Shown here in pieces: positions 15,362 through 21,257 of a DNA stretch of 21,257 nt (the first letter of the stretch is position 1; every line of letters begins with the position of its first letter). The DNA is from JAGQTE01 sp964648005 (GTDB lineage Bacteria > Actinomycetota > Acidimicrobiia > Acidimicrobiales > Acidimicrobilacustridaceae). Where the stretch lies: positions 1 to 21,257 of the forward strand of contig CAZYKR010000041.1 of assembly GCA_964648005.1 (NCBI GenBank), given 5' to 3'. The notes under the pieces were generated by a model. It did not search any database. It saw only the letters and a program-made list of their open reading frames with translations, and was not told the origin of the DNA. The position numbers and the translations under genes were made by a program.

Positions 15362-16501
15362 TCAGCGCTTGCGGGCCTCGGCGAACGGGACGGCCTCCAC
15401 ACCGAGCGCCGTTGCCACCGTGGGGTGCACGACGGCGCCGTCCCAGGTGTTGCAGCCGGCGAGCAGCTCCGGGTGCCGCCCGATCGCACCCTCGACGCCG
15501 GCAGCGGCGAGGCGGACGAGGTGCGGGAGCGTGGCGTTGCACAGCGCGTGCGTGGAGGTGTGCGGCACCGCGGCCGGGATGTTGCCGACCCCGTAGTGCA
15601 GCACGCCGTGCACGACCCGCACCGGGTCGTGGTGGCTCGTCTCGACGGTGGTGGCGATGCACCCGCCCTGATCGACGGCCACGTCGACGATGACGCTGCC
15701 GGGGCGCATCGATGCCACGGTGGCCTCCTCGACCAGCACGGGAGCTCGGCCGCCCGCCACCAGCACGGCGCCGATGACCAGGTCGGCGTCGCGCACCGCC
15801 CGTTCGATGGACCCGCGGTTCGACGCCAACGTGGTGATGCGGCCACGGTGGATCTGGTCGACGTGCCGCAGGCGGTCGAGGTCGAGGTCGAGCAGGCGCA
15901 CCTCGGCCTCCATGCCCGCCGCGATCCAGGCGGCGTTCCAGCCCACGTTGCCGGCGCCGAGCACCACCACCCGGGCCGGTGCCACGCCGGGTGCGCCGCC
16001 GAGGAGCACGCCACTGCCGCCGTTGGGCCGTTCGAGGAAGTGGGCCCCCACCTGCACGCTCAGCCGGCCCGCCACCTCGCTCATCGGCGCCAACAACGGC
16101 AGGGTGCCGTCGGTGAGCTGGACGGTCTCGTAGCCGATCGCCCGCACGCCGGCCTCGAGCAGGGCCGCTCCCACCTCCGGGTAGGCCGCCAGGTGCAGGT
16201 AGGTGAACAGCGCCTGGCCCGCCCGCAGGAGCGGCCACTCCTCGGGCTGCGGCTCCTTGACCTTGCAGATCAGGTCCGCCCGAGCCCACACCTCGTCGGC
16301 GGTGGGCACGACCACCGCACCCGCGGCGGCGTAGTCGGCGTCCGGGAACCCCGAGTCGGCGCCCGCCGCCGCCTCGACCACGACCGTCACGTCGTGGCGC
16401 GCCAGCTCACGCACACCGTCGGGGGTCACCGCCACGCGGTGCTCGTCGGGCTTCGTCTCTCGGGGCACGCCCACCACGGCCGGAGGAGCAGGACTCGTCA
16501 T
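15362..16501 (-). CDS. ald: Alanine dehydrogenase
   Basis: 379 aa. Converts L-alanine and NAD+ to pyruvate, ammonia and NADH, or the reverse. Family motifs are complete: VGVPRETKPDEHRVAVTP with substrate Arg22, catalytic Lys82 in CKVKEPQPEEW, catalytic His103 in FTYLHLAA, the NAD Rossmann loop VLGAGNVGWNAA (180-191), Asp277 in IVDVAVDQGG and the C-terminal GNIPAAVPHTSTHAL (306-320). The loop is GAGNVG rather than the commoner GGGVVG. The ATG at 16501 gives about nine extra residues before the family start; upstream in-frame ATG 16510 and TTG 16552 are alternatives with no better ribosome site. It diverges from the deiminase-like gene over 50 nt and converges with the aminotransferase. Confidence 0.9.
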   Translation of the reverse strand: MTSPAPPAVVGVPRETKPDEHRVAVTPDGVRELARHDVTVVVEAAAGADSGFPDADYAAAGAVVVPTADEVWARADLICKVKEPQPEEWPLLRAGQALFTYLHLAAYPEVGAALLEAGVRAIGYETVQLTDGTLPLLAPMSEVAGRLSVQVGAHFLERPNGGSGVLLGGAPGVAPARVVVLGAGNVGWNAAWIAAGMEAEVRLLDLDLDRLRHVDQIHRGRITTLASNRGSIERAVRDADLVIGAVLVAGGRAPVLVEEATVASMRPGSVIVDVAVDQGGCIATTVETSHHDPVRVVHGVLHYGVGNIPAAVPHTSTHALCNATLPHLVRLAAAGVEGAIGRHPELLAGCNTWDGAVVHPTVATALGVEAVPFAEARKR

Positions 16502-16543
16502 GACGACCATCGTGCCCGACGACGGCCGCTCCTCGTCGGGATC

Positions 16544-16553
16544 AGATAACAAT
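16544..16553. promoter_or_regulatory. AT-rich divergent promoter patch
   Basis: The stretch agataacaat is the only AT-rich spot between alanine dehydrogenase and the deiminase-like gene. On the + strand AACAAT (16548-16553) lies 7 nt before GTG 16561. On the - strand TTATCT (16549-16544) could serve alanine dehydrogenase with a leader of about 36 nt. Confidence 0.35.
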
Positions 16554-17583
16554 GTTCACCGTGACGGACGTTGCTGCACCACCCGGCCGACGGGGACTGC
16601 GCCTCCCGGGCCCGACCGTCCCCCAGGAGCGGGTCGTCGTGGGCTGGCCGACGATGAAGCGGATCGACGCCTGGCGCGGGCACCTCGGGGCGGCGCGCGA
16701 CGCGGTCGCCATCGTCGTGCGCACCATCGCCGAGCACGAGCCGGTGCTGGTCGTCGCCGAGGTCGGCGAGGGCCGCTCCGCGGCCGGTTGGATCGGTGAC
16801 GGGGTCGAGGTCGTCGAGCTGCCGATGGACGACGCCTGGCTGCGTGACACCGGCCCCGTCGTGCTCACCGACGCCGACGGGGGGCGCGCCGCCGTGCACT
16901 TCGGGTTCGACGCCTGGGGCGGCCGCCACGACGATTACGCCCTCGACGCCGCGCTCGGGGGCGCGCTCGCTGATCACCTGGGGCTGGAGCCGGAGCGTGC
17001 GCCGTTCGTCCTCGAAGCCGGTGCCGTCACCGCCACCGCCGACGGCACCGTCATCACGACCGCATCGTGCCTGCTGGACCCGGCGCGCAACGGCGCCGTC
17101 GACCCCGCCACGGTCGAGGCGTGGTTCGCCGACTGGCTGGGTGCCCGGCGTGTGGTGTGGCTCCCCTCGGGCCTGGCCGACGACCGCGCCGGCGGGCACG
17201 TGACGAACCTGGTGGCGGTCGGCGGCGACGGTCGCGTCCTGCTCCAGACCACGACCGACGCCTCCGACGCCGATCACCACGCCGCGTCGGCGGCGCGGAC
17301 GGCACTGGCCGACGCCGGTCTCGAGGTCGTCGAGTTGGACGTGCTCCCCCACGTCGCCTGCTTCGACGCCACCGTCGAGGTCCCGTACGTGAACCTGCAC
17401 GTGGGCAACGCCGGCGTGTTCGTGCCGCTGGGCGGCGCCGCGGCCGACGGCGAGATGCTGGACCGCATCGCCGACTGCTTTCCCGGACGGCGGGTGGTCG
17501 GCGTCCCCGGCACCGTCCTCGCCTACGGCGGCGGAGGTGTGCGCACCCTCACCTGCCCCATCCCGGCGGGCTCGGCAGGCTGA
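16552..17583 (+). CDS. Agmatine deiminase / PPAD-family homologue lacking catalytic Cys and Asp
   Basis: 343 aa, about the family length. Family motifs in order: VVGWP (29-33), MDDAWLRDTGP (92-102) with Asp99, FDAWGG (119-124), VLEAGAVTATADGTVITTASCLL (parts at 153-175) with Glu155, GGHVTNL (214-220) with His216, VNLHVGNAGVFVP (280-292) and PGTVLAYGGGGVRTLTCPIP (319-338). Known agmatine deiminases use Asp, Glu, His, Asp and Cys. Here the second Asp (GHVDN) is Thr218 and the catalytic Cys (GGGNIHCIT) is Thr332, aligned without a gap, so normal deimination is unlikely; Cys335 lies three residues on. Start uncertain: ATG 16552, or GTG 16561, which sits 7 nt after AACAAT. The stop is 14 nt before the receiver-like gene. 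Family firm, activity doubtful. Confidence 0.83.
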   Translation: MFTVTDVAAPPGRRGLRLPGPTVPQERVVVGWPTMKRIDAWRGHLGAARDAVAIVVRTIAEHEPVLVVAEVGEGRSAAGWIGDGVEVVELPMDDAWLRDTGPVVLTDADGGRAAVHFGFDAWGGRHDDYALDAALGGALADHLGLEPERAPFVLEAGAVTATADGTVITTASCLLDPARNGAVDPATVEAWFADWLGARRVVWLPSGLADDRAGGHVTNLVAVGGDGRVLLQTTTDASDADHHAASAARTALADAGLEVVELDVLPHVACFDATVEVPYVNLHVGNAGVFVPLGGAAADGEMLDRIADCFPGRRVVGVPGTVLAYGGGGVRTLTCPIPAGSAG

Positions 17584-17584
17584 G

Positions 17585-17590
17585 TAGAGT
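17585..17590 (+). promoter_or_regulatory. TAGAGT -10 element, likely leaderless start
   Basis: TAGAGT ends 7 nt before ATG 17598 and begins 2 nt after the previous stop. No ribosome site is visible, so the receiver-like gene probably has its own leaderless message. Confidence 0.5.
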
Positions 17591-17597
17591 GCCAGCT

Positions 17598-18113
17598 ATG
17601 ACCGGGGGACGGACGCGACCGCTGACGGCCATCGTGTGCGACTCCGATCCGCTGCGTCGGGTGGCGTTGGCGGATCGGGCGACCAGCGCCGGCTTCGAGG
17701 TGCAGCACCTCGTCGACAACGGCCCGCACGCGCTCGACATGGTGCCGTTCGCCCAGCCCAGCCTGCTGCTGATGGTGCAAGAGCTCATCGGCATGTCCGG
17801 TCTCGAAGTGGTGCCGATCGCCCGACGGATGGACGGGGCACCCGACGTGATCCTGATCGCCAACGACGAATCGATCGCCGAGCAGGCGCGCGACCAGGGG
17901 GCCATCGCCGTGGTGCGCCACGGAGACGACGATCGGCTCGACGTCGTGCTCGCTGACCTCGCCGAGCAGTTCCGCACCGGCGAACGTCGAGGCATCGATC
18001 GTCGTGAGCGCCCGGACCGCCGGGTCAAGCAGGAGTGGAACAAGGTGACGATGGAGCGGCGCTCCGGCGTCGACCGACGCGCCGGCGATCCCCGCGGCGA
18101 CGACGCCAGCTGA
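17598..18113 (+). CDS. Pseudo-receiver protein with Arg-rich DRR tail
   Basis: 171 aa. Residues 9-125 look like a response-regulator receiver: TAIVCDSDPLRRVALADRA gives the acidic pair (Asp15, Asp17), GMSGLEVVPIARRM follows the phosphorylation loop, and DVILIANDES matches beta-4. The phospho-acceptor Asp is absent: the usual LLDLxxPGMSG appears as LMVQELIGMSG, so Val60 takes its place. The conserved Lys near the end is also not seen (VVRHGDD). The C-terminal 45 residues are basic with repeated motifs ERRGIDRRERPDRR (129-142) and ERRSGVDRR (153-161). Such RR-x-x-DRR strings occur in many bacterial signalling proteins without known role. No output domain or membrane segment. Likely a phosphorylation-independent adaptor; partner unknown. 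Confidence 0.78.
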   Translation: MTGGRTRPLTAIVCDSDPLRRVALADRATSAGFEVQHLVDNGPHALDMVPFAQPSLLLMVQELIGMSGLEVVPIARRMDGAPDVILIANDESIAEQARDQGAIAVVRHGDDDRLDVVLADLAEQFRTGERRGIDRRERPDRRVKQEWNKVTMERRSGVDRRAGDPRGDDAS

Positions 18114-18158
18114 GCCCGGTCCTCCACGCCATCGGACCCAAGGCCGAGCGGGACCAAC

Positions 18159-18210
18159 CGTTCTGGTAGCGAAACCGGTCGGTTTCGCTACCAGGTACCA
18201 CACCAGAACG
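18159..18210. terminator. Nested long palindrome between convergent genes
   Basis: A perfect 14-nt inverted repeat (TGGTAGCGAAACCG at 18164-18177 and its complement at 18180-18193) is nested in a second 9-nt pair (CGTTCTGGT at 18159-18167 and ACCAGAACG at 18202-18210). The left TGGT is shared, so two foldings compete. It lies 45 nt past one stop and 35 nt past the opposing stop, where a bidirectional terminator is expected, but there is no T-tract. A protein-binding site or small mobile repeat is possible too. Confidence 0.55.
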
Positions 18211-18245
18211 ACGAGGTTGCCGTGCGGACGTGCGCCAGGTCGGTG

Positions 18246-18824
18246 TCAGCGGCGGCGGGCCCGGCGCCGGCGACGGAGCCGTAGCGCCACGAGCGCTGCC
18301 ACCGCGGCGGCCACGACCACCGCTACCACCACCTGCAGGCCGCCCCCCGACGACGCCACGGGCGCCGGCACGACCGAGGGCGTGCTGGGCCCGGTGTCGT
18401 CACCGTCCGCGAGTGCGGGTGCCGGTGCCGGCTCCGGCTCGGGTGCCGGCGCCGGTGCTGGCTCGGGTGCCGGCGCCGGTGCTGGCTCGGGTGCCTCGAC
18501 CGGTGCGTCGGTCGCAGGAAGGTCCGAGACCGCCGTCGACGCCGCCTCGTTCTCGGCGTTCTCGGCCCCGGCATCCGTCGCCGCCTTCTTGGCCGGCGCC
18601 TTCTCGGCCCCGGCATCCTTCGCCGCCTTCTTGGCCGGCGCCTTCTTGGCCGCCTTCTTCGCGGCCTTCTTGGCCGGCGCCTTCTTGGCGGCCTTCTTGG
18701 CAGGCGTCTCGGCCGATGACGGCTCGGGTGGCGCGTCGTCGCCGAGCAGGCCGTCGATCGCTGCCGGCGCCTCTTCGCCGAGGACCGGACGTTCGCTGCC
18801 TCGTTGCGGGTCGTAGCTCGCCAT
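18246..18824 (-). CDS. Lys/Ala (PAKK) and Ala-Pro repeat protein with C-terminal membrane segment
   Basis: 192 aa, function not recognised. Order: short acidic N-terminus, PAKKAAKK-type repeats (41-82) like histone-H1 tails of actinobacterial nucleoid proteins, an acidic/Ala linker, EPAPAPAP repeats (112-137), a Gly/Ser spacer, a membrane helix (163-181) and a strongly basic tail (RLRRRRRARRR). No N-terminal signal peptide. By the positive-inside rule the Arg tail is cytoplasmic, which would put the Lys-rich region outside; a nucleoid-binding role would need the opposite topology, so orientation is unresolved. ATG 18824 overlaps the stop of the ParA gene by one base (TGATG), indicating translational coupling and a joint role. 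The repeats are also tandem at DNA level. Confidence 0.72.
   Translation of the reverse strand: MASYDPQRGSERPVLGEEAPAAIDGLLGDDAPPEPSSAETPAKKAAKKAPAKKAAKKAAKKAPAKKAAKDAGAEKAPAKKAATDAGAENAENEAASTAVSDLPATDAPVEAPEPAPAPAPEPAPAPAPEPEPAPAPALADGDDTGPSTPSVVPAPVASSGGGLQVVVAVVVAAAVAALVALRLRRRRRARRR
18437..18495. repeat. 24-bp tandem repeat inside the PAKK protein gene
   Basis: Two full 24-bp copies (18437-18460, 18461-18484) and a partial third, each opening gctcgggtgccggcgcc, encode the EPAPAPAP repeats. Copy number may vary between strains. Confidence 0.75.
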
Positions 18825-19702
18825 CAGCCCACGGTCTCCTCGTGTGTCGGTTCGATCGTCGGTTCGTGTATCGGTTCGTGTATCGGTTCGGCAGCCGCAT
18901 CGGGCGCGGACTCGACCAGGTCGGGGTACAGCGCCTCGAGCACGGCGTCGAACTCCGCCGCCGCCTCGGCTGCACCCGATCGGGCGCCGAGGCCGTGGAT
19001 GGGCAGCGACTGGGCACCGGCCTCGGGGATGGCGGCGCGTTGGTGCACGGGTTCGAGCACCAGCTCCGGATAGTGCTCGACGAGGGTGTCGTACCAGTAC
19101 CGGGCGTCGCGTGTGCGGCCGAGCCGGTTGACGACGATGCCGGCGACCGGCAGCCCGGAGGGCCGGCGGGCGCCGACGCGCTGCACCGTGCGCAGGATCT
19201 GCGCCACGCCGTCCGACGCCCACGCGCTCGGCTCGGACACCACCAGCGCCCGGTCCGCCGCGAACAGACCGTTGACGGTCAGCAGGCCGAGCGACGGCGG
19301 GCAGTCGATGATGACCACGTCGTGCTCGACGCCCGACATCGCCACCGCCAACCGGTCCTGCGCGCCGACCGGATCGTTCGCCAGCTGCGGCTCACGCTGG
19401 GCCAGCTGCGGCGACGACGGCGCCACGTCGGGCACGATGCCGCCCTCGGGCTCCCACGCCGACGCGGTCAGCACCGCCGTGATCGCGCCGGGCTCGTCGG
19501 CGGCCAGCGCGTGGTCCACGGTCCGTTCGGCGCCCCATACGCCCAGCCCCGTCGTGGCGTTGGCCTGCGGGTCGAGGTCGACGACCAGCACCCGCAACCC
19601 GGCGTGCGCTGCAGCCGACGCGATGCCGAGCGCGACGGTGGTCTTGCCGACGCCACCCTTCTGGTTGACGACGGCGATGGTGCGGCCGGCGGGAGGTGCC
19701 AT
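18824..19702 (-). CDS. ParA/Soj-family ATPase
   Basis: 292 aa. The deviant Walker A motif KGGVGKTT (15-22) has both the signature Lys15 and the P-loop Lys. VVDLDPQANAT (40-50) is the A' motif and VVIIDCPPSLGLL (129-141) is Walker B. The DPQAN-CPPSLG pair is typical of chromosome or plasmid partition and cargo-positioning ATPases rather than nitrogenase-type relatives. No ParB gene follows; the downstream coupled gene encodes a membrane protein, which suggests positioning of a membrane or nucleoid-linked cargo. The C-terminus has an acidic tail with EPIHEPIHEPTIEP repeats (272-285), unusual for ParA. ATG 19702 starts at the family N-terminus; TAGCGT lies 8 nt upstream and no ribosome site is seen. 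Cytoplasmic, nucleoid binding when ATP-bound by analogy. Confidence 0.88.
   Translation of the reverse strand: MAPPAGRTIAVVNQKGGVGKTTVALGIASAAAHAGLRVLVVDLDPQANATTGLGVWGAERTVDHALAADEPGAITAVLTASAWEPEGGIVPDVAPSSPQLAQREPQLANDPVGAQDRLAVAMSGVEHDVVIIDCPPSLGLLTVNGLFAADRALVVSEPSAWASDGVAQILRTVQRVGARRPSGLPVAGIVVNRLGRTRDARYWYDTLVEHYPELVLEPVHQRAAIPEAGAQSLPIHGLGARSGAAEAAAEFDAVLEALYPDLVESAPDAAAEPIHEPIHEPTIEPTHEETVG
18849..18890. repeat. 12-bp tandem repeat in the ParA C-terminus
   Basis: ggttcgtgtatc occurs at 18861-18872 and 18873-18884 with a partial copy after and a degenerate copy before. It encodes the EPIH repeat at the ParA tail. Confidence 0.75.
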
Positions 19703-19710
19703 GGCGAGCA

Positions 19711-19716
19711 ACGCTA
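19711..19716 (-). promoter_or_regulatory. TAGCGT -10 element for ParA
   Basis: On the - strand TAGCGT ends 8 nt before ATG 19702 in the 65-nt gap after the pseudoprotease gene. It is identical to the element before the crotonase gene (4737-4742) with the same spacing, and suggests a leaderless ParA message. Confidence 0.45.
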
Positions 19717-19767
19717 GTGCAGCCTCGGCGGTGCCCGACCCGGCGGGGGCGGGCAGGTCGCGGCTGC

Positions 19768-21024
19768 TCAGTCGCCGGGGGCGTTGCCCGTGACGGTCTC
19801 GACCGGGGTGTCGTCGCCCTGCGCCGGCGGGAGGTCGGGCTCCTTGTCCTTGCGCTCCTTCACGCCACCACCGCACTGCAACACGTCGAGGCAGGCGCTC
19901 GTGGCCAGCGGGGCGTAGTACATCTCGCCCGTCGACGGCATCAGCGTCGGCCGGTAGTCGAGCGAGGCCAGGCCGATGACCTTGCCCTCGGACGTGATGA
20001 TCGGCGCCCCGCGGAAGTCGAGGTCGAGCTTGGCCGTGTGGCGCAGACCGACCGCGCTCACGTCGATGACCATCCCGGGGCTGACGGCAGCGCCGGGCCC
20101 ACCCTGGGAGCTGACGGCGAACACGCTGGTGCCCAACGCCGTCGCCTGCTGATCGTCCGGTGCCCACTCGAGCACGGGGATGTTGCCGCGGTTGACCTTC
20201 AGCAGCGCCAGGTCGTTGGCGGGGTCCACCGCCCACAACTCCGCCACGACCTCCTCGGACTGCTTGCGGATCGAGATGCCCGGGCCCGGGGACACGGCGG
20301 CGGCCTGCACCAGGCTGTAGGAGGTCAACATCACGGTCTCGTCGTCGTTGGAGATGACGGCGAAGGCGGTGCCGAGCGTCGGCTGCCCGGCACCGTCCTT
20401 GGTGGTGACGGTCCACACCGACGGGGCGAAGCGGTCGGCGAGCTTGACCATGTTGGCCTGGTTCAGCACGTTGGCGACCGGCTTCACGGACTCCTGGATC
20501 TGCCGCAGCGCCTCGTTGCGCTGGGCGTCGATCGAGCTCAGCGCGTTCTGCGCCCGTTGCTCGAAGTCGCGGGTCTCGTCGCGCAGCTCGTTGACCTGTG
20601 TGTTGAAGTGCGCCCACCAGAAGGCGCCGCTGACGCCGAAAGCCACGCCGAAGAGGGCGAACAGCATCACCCACAGCAGGATCGAACGGGTGAAGATCGG
20701 GAACCGCACCGAACGACGTGCTGCGTACCGGCGGGCCCGCTCGGTGGTCGCCCACTCCTTGCGAAGGGCGCTGCGGGTCTTGAGCCGCCCCGGCGCCGAC
20801 GCCGCATCGGCGCCGTCGAGATCCTCGGGGCCGACCGGGTCCGTCGACGTTGTGGCGTCGTCGGGGTCGGCCACCTCGTCGACGACCTCGGTCCCGGCAC
20901 CGCCGTACTCGGCGTCGGCGAAGTCGCCCGCCGCCGCGGCCAGCGCGTCGGCGGCGTCGAACTCGTCGACGTCGCCGTCGGCTGAGGTGTCGTCGGCTGA
21001 GGTGTCGTCGTGGATCTGGGTCAT
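19768..21024 (-). CDS. Membrane-anchored trypsin-like pseudoprotease
   Basis: 418 aa. An acidic cytoplasmic N-terminus (1-75) leads to a basic juxtamembrane stretch, a membrane helix (about 112-136), a coiled coil (about 144-182) and a trypsin/HtrA-like domain (about 195-375) on the outer side. The chymotrypsin-fold layout is seen in FAPSVWTV, GTAFAVI, VMLTSYSLV, DPANDLALLKV and GKVIGLAS. The catalytic His position (LTNxHVV) is Ser237 and the nucleophile site (GNSGGP) reads DFRGAP with Arg338; only Asp271 remains. Proteolysis is therefore unlikely, and a binding or scaffold role is inferred. Two Cys near the end may pair. ATG 21024 has no strong ribosome site; TATGGT at 21080-21075 is a possible -10. 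It lies 65 nt upstream of ParA on the same strand. Confidence 0.8.
   Translation of the reverse strand: MTQIHDDTSADDTSADGDVDEFDAADALAAAAGDFADAEYGGAGTEVVDEVADPDDATTSTDPVGPEDLDGADAASAPGRLKTRSALRKEWATTERARRYAARRSVRFPIFTRSILLWVMLFALFGVAFGVSGAFWWAHFNTQVNELRDETRDFEQRAQNALSSIDAQRNEALRQIQESVKPVANVLNQANMVKLADRFAPSVWTVTTKDGAGQPTLGTAFAVISNDDETVMLTSYSLVQAAAVSPGPGISIRKQSEEVVAELWAVDPANDLALLKVNRGNIPVLEWAPDDQQATALGTSVFAVSSQGGPGAAVSPGMVIDVSAVGLRHTAKLDLDFRGAPIITSEGKVIGLASLDYRPTLMPSTGEMYYAPLATSACLDVLQCGGGVKERKDKEPDLPPAQGDDTPVETVTGNAPGD
20977..21006. repeat. 15-bp tandem duplication in the pseudoprotease N-terminus
   Basis: gtcggctgaggtgtc occurs twice head-to-tail with a partial third copy, encoding the DDTSA repeat at residues 6-16. 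It keeps the frame and lies in a disordered acidic region. Confidence 0.7.
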
Positions 21025-21074
21025 GGCAGCAGCACCGTCAGGCCCGCCCGGACGCGGGCATGCGGATCCGCTCC

Positions 21075-21080
21075 ACCATA
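21075..21080 (-). promoter_or_regulatory. TATGGT -10 candidate for the pseudoprotease gene
   Basis: TATGGT fits TAnnnT on the - strand, 50 nt upstream of ATG 21024, in the 88-nt gap after the edge gene. Consensus match only. Confidence 0.3.
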
Positions 21081-21112
21081 GGGCCGGGTCGGCCCGTCGC
21101 CGAGGCGCGTCA

Positions 21113-21257
21113 TCAGTCGCCCGGACCTGCGCCCGGCGCCGGGCGCGGCGCCGTCGTCGTCGTCTCCTCCGGCACCTCGGGCGCCGGCTCCCCCTCCCCC
21201 TCGGGCGGCTCGGTCGTCGGGGTCGTCAGCTCGGGCACGTCGACGCAGGCGCCGCCA
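21113..21257 (-). CDS. C-terminal tail of an unidentified protein (5' part outside window)
   Basis: Only the last 47 codons are inside the window. The visible tail begins GGACVDVPELTTPTTEPP and continues rich in Pro, Glu, Thr and Ala, ending GAGPGD before TGA at 21115-21113. Low-complexity composition suggests a secreted or surface-exposed linker. The neighbouring pseudoprotease has a similar ending: SACLDVLQC, then a charged Pro-rich stretch, then NAPGD. The two could be paralogues, but too little is visible to prove this or assign a family. Confidence 0.55.
   Translation of the reverse strand, partial: GGACVDVPELTTPTTEPPEGEGEPAPEVPEETTTTAPRPAPGAGPGD

Noticed and set aside
18437..18700. Repeats considered as a CRISPR-like or mobile element
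   Set aside because: The repeats are contiguous, keep the reading frame and encode Ala-Pro and PAKK protein repeats, with no spacers.
18825..19223. N-terminal extension of the PAKK protein overlapping ParA
   Set aside because: It would be a frame-shifted reading of ParA; ATG 18824 overlapping the ParA stop is the natural start.

Overview
This is about 21 kb of very GC-rich chromosomal DNA packed with genes, most likely from an actinomycete. The evidence is a DUF3097 gene, two enzymes of mycothiol-linked families, a secernin-type C69 peptidase, many GTG starts, and several starts that lack a Shine-Dalgarno site but have a TAnnnT hexamer 6-8 nt upstream (leaderless pattern). The overall mix resembles Acidimicrobiia (Ilumatobacter/Iamia-like), but that finer placement is an impression and was not tested. 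I see no rRNA, tRNA, CRISPR array, transposase or phage gene, and no gap between genes exceeds about 190 bases.

Layout. 1-2824 (+): the end of a DUF3097 gene, a secernin-like peptidase and a DUF6159-like membrane protein. 2846-4561 (-): a secreted lipoprotein phosphoesterase, preceded by a striking 11-bp direct-repeat array that looks like an OmpR/PhoB-family operator. 4751-5467 (+): a crotonase-fold protein lacking one catalytic Glu. 5525-7182: a divergent pair, a DsbA-like thiol protein with CPYA in place of CxxC and a maleylpyruvate-isomerase-family enzyme, both of families tied to mycothiol. 7268-8966: a DUF4349 lipoprotein and a tandem universal stress protein whose 3' ends overlap. 9050-12871: two convergent GGDEF-EAL proteins, stops 3 nt apart, with opposite patterns of active-site loss. 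13020-17583: Zn alcohol dehydrogenase, class III aminotransferase, alanine dehydrogenase and an agmatine-deiminase-like protein on alternating strands. This could be an amine-degrading neighbourhood, except that the deiminase homologue has lost its catalytic Cys and one Asp. 17598-18113: a degenerate response-regulator receiver with an Arg-rich DRR tail. 18159-18210: a nested long palindrome between convergent genes. 18246-21257 (-): a set comprising a protein tail at the window edge, a membrane-anchored trypsin-like pseudoprotease, a ParA-type ATPase, and a translationally coupled Lys/Ala-Pro-rich protein with a C-terminal membrane segment.

The common theme of the second half is regulatory or enzymatic folds with altered catalytic residues: GGDEF, EAL, receiver, trypsin and deiminase. 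The most promising candidates for something undescribed are the ParA / PAKK-membrane protein / pseudoprotease set, the paired c-di-GMP proteins, and the phosphoesterase operator. All functional statements rest on motif recognition by eye; no database search was run.
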